Positions 50,079-51,544 of a stretch of DNA of 51,544 nucleotides are shown here, in pieces. The notes beneath the pieces are model-generated. The model was given only the letters and a program-made list of their open reading frames with translations. It made no database searches and was not told the origin of the DNA. Origin of the DNA: Bacteroidota bacterium (lineage in GTDB: Bacteria > Bacteroidota > Bacteroidia > Chitinophagales > Saprospiraceae); contig JANSWP010000052.1 in assembly GCA_024743405.1 (NCBI GenBank), positions 1 through 51,544 of the forward strand. The letters run 5' to 3'. Each line of letters begins with the position of its first letter. The stretch's first letter is position 1. Both the position numbers and the translations under genes were made by a program.

Positions 50079-51290
50079 TTACATTAATGACAGTCGATAA
50101 AAAGAAAACATCACAACGCCTGACCCCAAAAAAAGATACCAAAATGAGGTCCAAGGATTTTTAAAAACAGGTACTCCTACTGATGGGTTTTCAGAAATTA
50201 ATACATTCGCGACGATGGCGATCAGCATGGCTAATCCGCCACTCCACCATGCCAGAAAATCATTTCTCACCAAAGCATAAGCAATCATTAAAATAACGAC
50301 AAAGGCAGCTCCAAAAGTTATAGGTAAAGCGGGGTCTGTATCTTCTAACTCATGTTCACCAAACCGTTCTTGATAAATATTCAGTTTCAAATAAGGCTTA
50401 GCGATCCAAAAGAAAACAAAGGGAAAAAGAAGTATCCAAACCCATATTTGAGGGGGAGTGGAAATACTGTCTTTGCCAGCATAATAATTGAAAATCATTA
50501 CCCCAAAAACGAGGACTAATAAATGAACACTAATATGATTGTATGGGGAAGGATAGGTACGATTTAATATTTGGTGAGTCTTATTGGAGAGGAAAAGGCA
50601 TTCAATTAAAGCAGTTCTAGCTTTGATATCCGTTGGATTTAGCCTCAATGCCTCCTGAAAATGATTGGTAGCGGTTTCATAATTACCTTGCGCCATTTCG
50701 AACTCCCCTTTCACTAAGTGATTATCTGCGTCATCAGGCGAAATTCGAAGGGCTTTATTAATCGTACCGAGCGCTTCGACTACATTTTTTTGGTCTTTCT
50801 GTAATTGACTTTTCAAATTGAGTGCATAATTGTTTTTTGGGTCTAAACTGAGCGCTTTATTCAGGCATGCCAAGGCTTTTTCTTTTTTATTTAAACTCCA
50901 ATAGGCGATGCCCAAATTCACCAAATATCCTGATGCTAAAGGGTGCTTCTGAACCGCGATCTGTAGGTGACTTACAGCTGGGTAAGGCTGTCTGCCTCGT
51001 AGGTATGCCGTTCCGATGGCATAGTGTATTTCTGCTGAATCTGCTTGGATTTTCAATGCTTCATCTCCTAACTCTATGGCGAGGTCGGTATTTTTGAGCA
51101 TACTATTTCCAAGTATTAATAATGTCCAAGCAGGCTCCAGCTCAGGATCATAAGACAATGCCTTTTCGGCTTCCTGGATACATTCCTTATAACGATTGAG
51201 TTCGTAAAAGGTATAGGCGCGATGAGCGTGGGATTCAGATTTTGAAGTGTTGTGCAAAGTTTTTTTAACACGAATTAAAAGAATTTTCAT
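50079..51290 (-). CDS. TPR-domain membrane protein
   Basis: This 403-residue protein has an N-terminal soluble part with six or so tetratricopeptide repeats (about 17-230; for example AYTFYELNRYKECIQEAEKALSYDPE and GNYETATNHFQEALRLNPTD). A C-terminal membrane part follows with about five helices (about 250-272, 283-300, 325-345, 350-370, 383-400). The arrangement suggests a cytoplasmic TPR scaffold tethered to the inner membrane; the first residues are not a signal peptide. No enzyme motif is seen. Its role is unknown, and the neighbours give no clue. Confidence 0.8.
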   Translation of the reverse strand: MKILLIRVKKTLHNTSKSESHAHRAYTFYELNRYKECIQEAEKALSYDPELEPAWTLLILGNSMLKNTDLAIELGDEALKIQADSAEIHYAIGTAYLRGRQPYPAVSHLQIAVQKHPLASGYLVNLGIAYWSLNKKEKALACLNKALSLDPKNNYALNLKSQLQKDQKNVVEALGTINKALRISPDDADNHLVKGEFEMAQGNYETATNHFQEALRLNPTDIKARTALIECLFLSNKTHQILNRTYPSPYNHISVHLLVLVFGVMIFNYYAGKDSISTPPQIWVWILLFPFVFFWIAKPYLKLNIYQERFGEHELEDTDPALPITFGAAFVVILMIAYALVRNDFLAWWSGGLAMLIAIVANVLISENPSVGVPVFKNPWTSFWYLFLGSGVVMFSFYRLSLM

Positions 51291-51438
51291 GAATTATTAA
51301 GGATATATGATATCTAAAATTCGTGGGTTAGTAGGAAGCTTCTTGATAAGGGACGAGGAAGGTTGTTTTCTGCTTCGACTCTAAGTAACGCCTAAAGAAT
51401 AAATCCGACATTTGCCGATGTATTTTTTGAACTTTTGC

Positions 51439-51524
51439 GGCGTTAAAAATACTCGCAGATACCCTGCATCCTGCGCTGGCTTGTGCCAGAAGGTACAAAG
51501 GCGAACGCAAAAAGTATTTTTGCC
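51439..51524. repeat. Repeat with hairpin core, copy C
   Basis: The 16-bp CGTTAAAAATACTCGC (51441-51456) is identical to those at 21963-21978 and 36992-37007 (minus). GGCGTTAAAAATACT (51439-51453) is a gapped inverted repeat of AGTATTTTTGCC (51513-51524). A CTGGC-TTGT-GCCAG hairpin lies at 51476-51489. Similarity to the other copies also extends about 40 nt to the left (AATAAAT, then a T-tract). The open frame that crosses this stretch on the minus strand is not gene-like. Confidence 0.6.
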
Positions 51525-51544
51525 TTACTAAAATCCAAAATCTA

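Noticed and set aside
51328-51510. 60-codon open frame on the minus strand at the window end
   Set aside because: It overlaps hairpin repeat copy C and has no supporting start region.
1-51544. CRISPR arrays, tRNA/rRNA genes, prophage or conjugation genes
   Set aside because: No regularly spaced direct repeats, no cloverleaf-like sequences with recognisable tRNA arms and no phage, integrase, transposase or transfer genes were seen. The small inverted-repeat elements lack any coding part.

Overview
The window looks like a chromosomal segment of a Bacteroidota bacterium, most likely of the Saprospiria type; that placement is inferred from gene content. The DNA is AT-rich. It carries TonB-dependent receptors with carboxypeptidase-like N-terminal domains, DUF4249, 7TM-AraC and LytTR regulators, TPR-containing hybrid histidine kinases, and promoters of the Bacteroidota type (TTTG/TTG, about 20 bp, TAnnTTTG). 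No tRNA, rRNA, CRISPR array or intact transposase gene was seen.

Layout. 0.3-2.6 kb: a MoxR-type AAA ATPase and a VWA partner. 2.7-5.9 kb: a TonB receptor and DUF4249 lipoprotein pair. 6.0-6.2 kb: a composite palindromic MITE-like element. 6.2-10.7 kb: small membrane and secreted proteins, a 7TM-AraC regulator and a membrane class III nucleotide cyclase. 10.7-17.8 kb: a signalling block made of a LytTR response regulator, divergent from two tandem paralogous TPR hybrid histidine kinases, a stand-alone receiver and a stand-alone Hpt protein. This is a complete set of parts for a His-Asp-His-Asp phosphorelay. The two plus-strand transcription units share a 13-bp motif about 90-100 bp before their first genes.

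17.8-37.7 kb is almost entirely minus-strand and accessory in character. It holds detoxification and stress genes (cupin, SMP-30-like lipoprotein, alpha/beta hydrolase, CMD protein, Hsp31-like protein, quinone oxidoreductase), two Crp/Fnr regulators and a five-gene TonB/methyltransferase operon. It also contains six disrupted or remnant genes: a cyclase fragment, a metallophosphoesterase fragment, a frameshifted serine hydrolase, an AraC tail, a sigma-54 activator with a stop codon inside Walker A, and a frameshifted 1-Cys peroxiredoxin. Several families of short inverted-repeat elements lie between these genes. The picture is of a region undergoing gene decay and invasion by small non-autonomous elements.

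37.9-51.5 kb returns to housekeeping and envelope genes: alaS divergent from an M23 peptidase, a CapA-like protein, a beta-barrel protein, an MltD-like lytic transglycosylase, gamma-glutamyltransferase, a metzincin-like lipoprotein, a CBS-pair protein, a small secreted protein and a TPR membrane protein. A further copy of the hairpin repeat closes the window.

The most interesting material is (a) the tandem TPR hybrid kinase/REC/Hpt relay with its shared upstream motif and conserved CxxC in the predicted sensors, and (b) a set of related, unannotated structured repeats. Among the repeats, a 16-bp core is identical in three places and two copies carry a hairpin with a compensatory base-pair change. 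All family assignments come from reading motifs by eye, without database searches.
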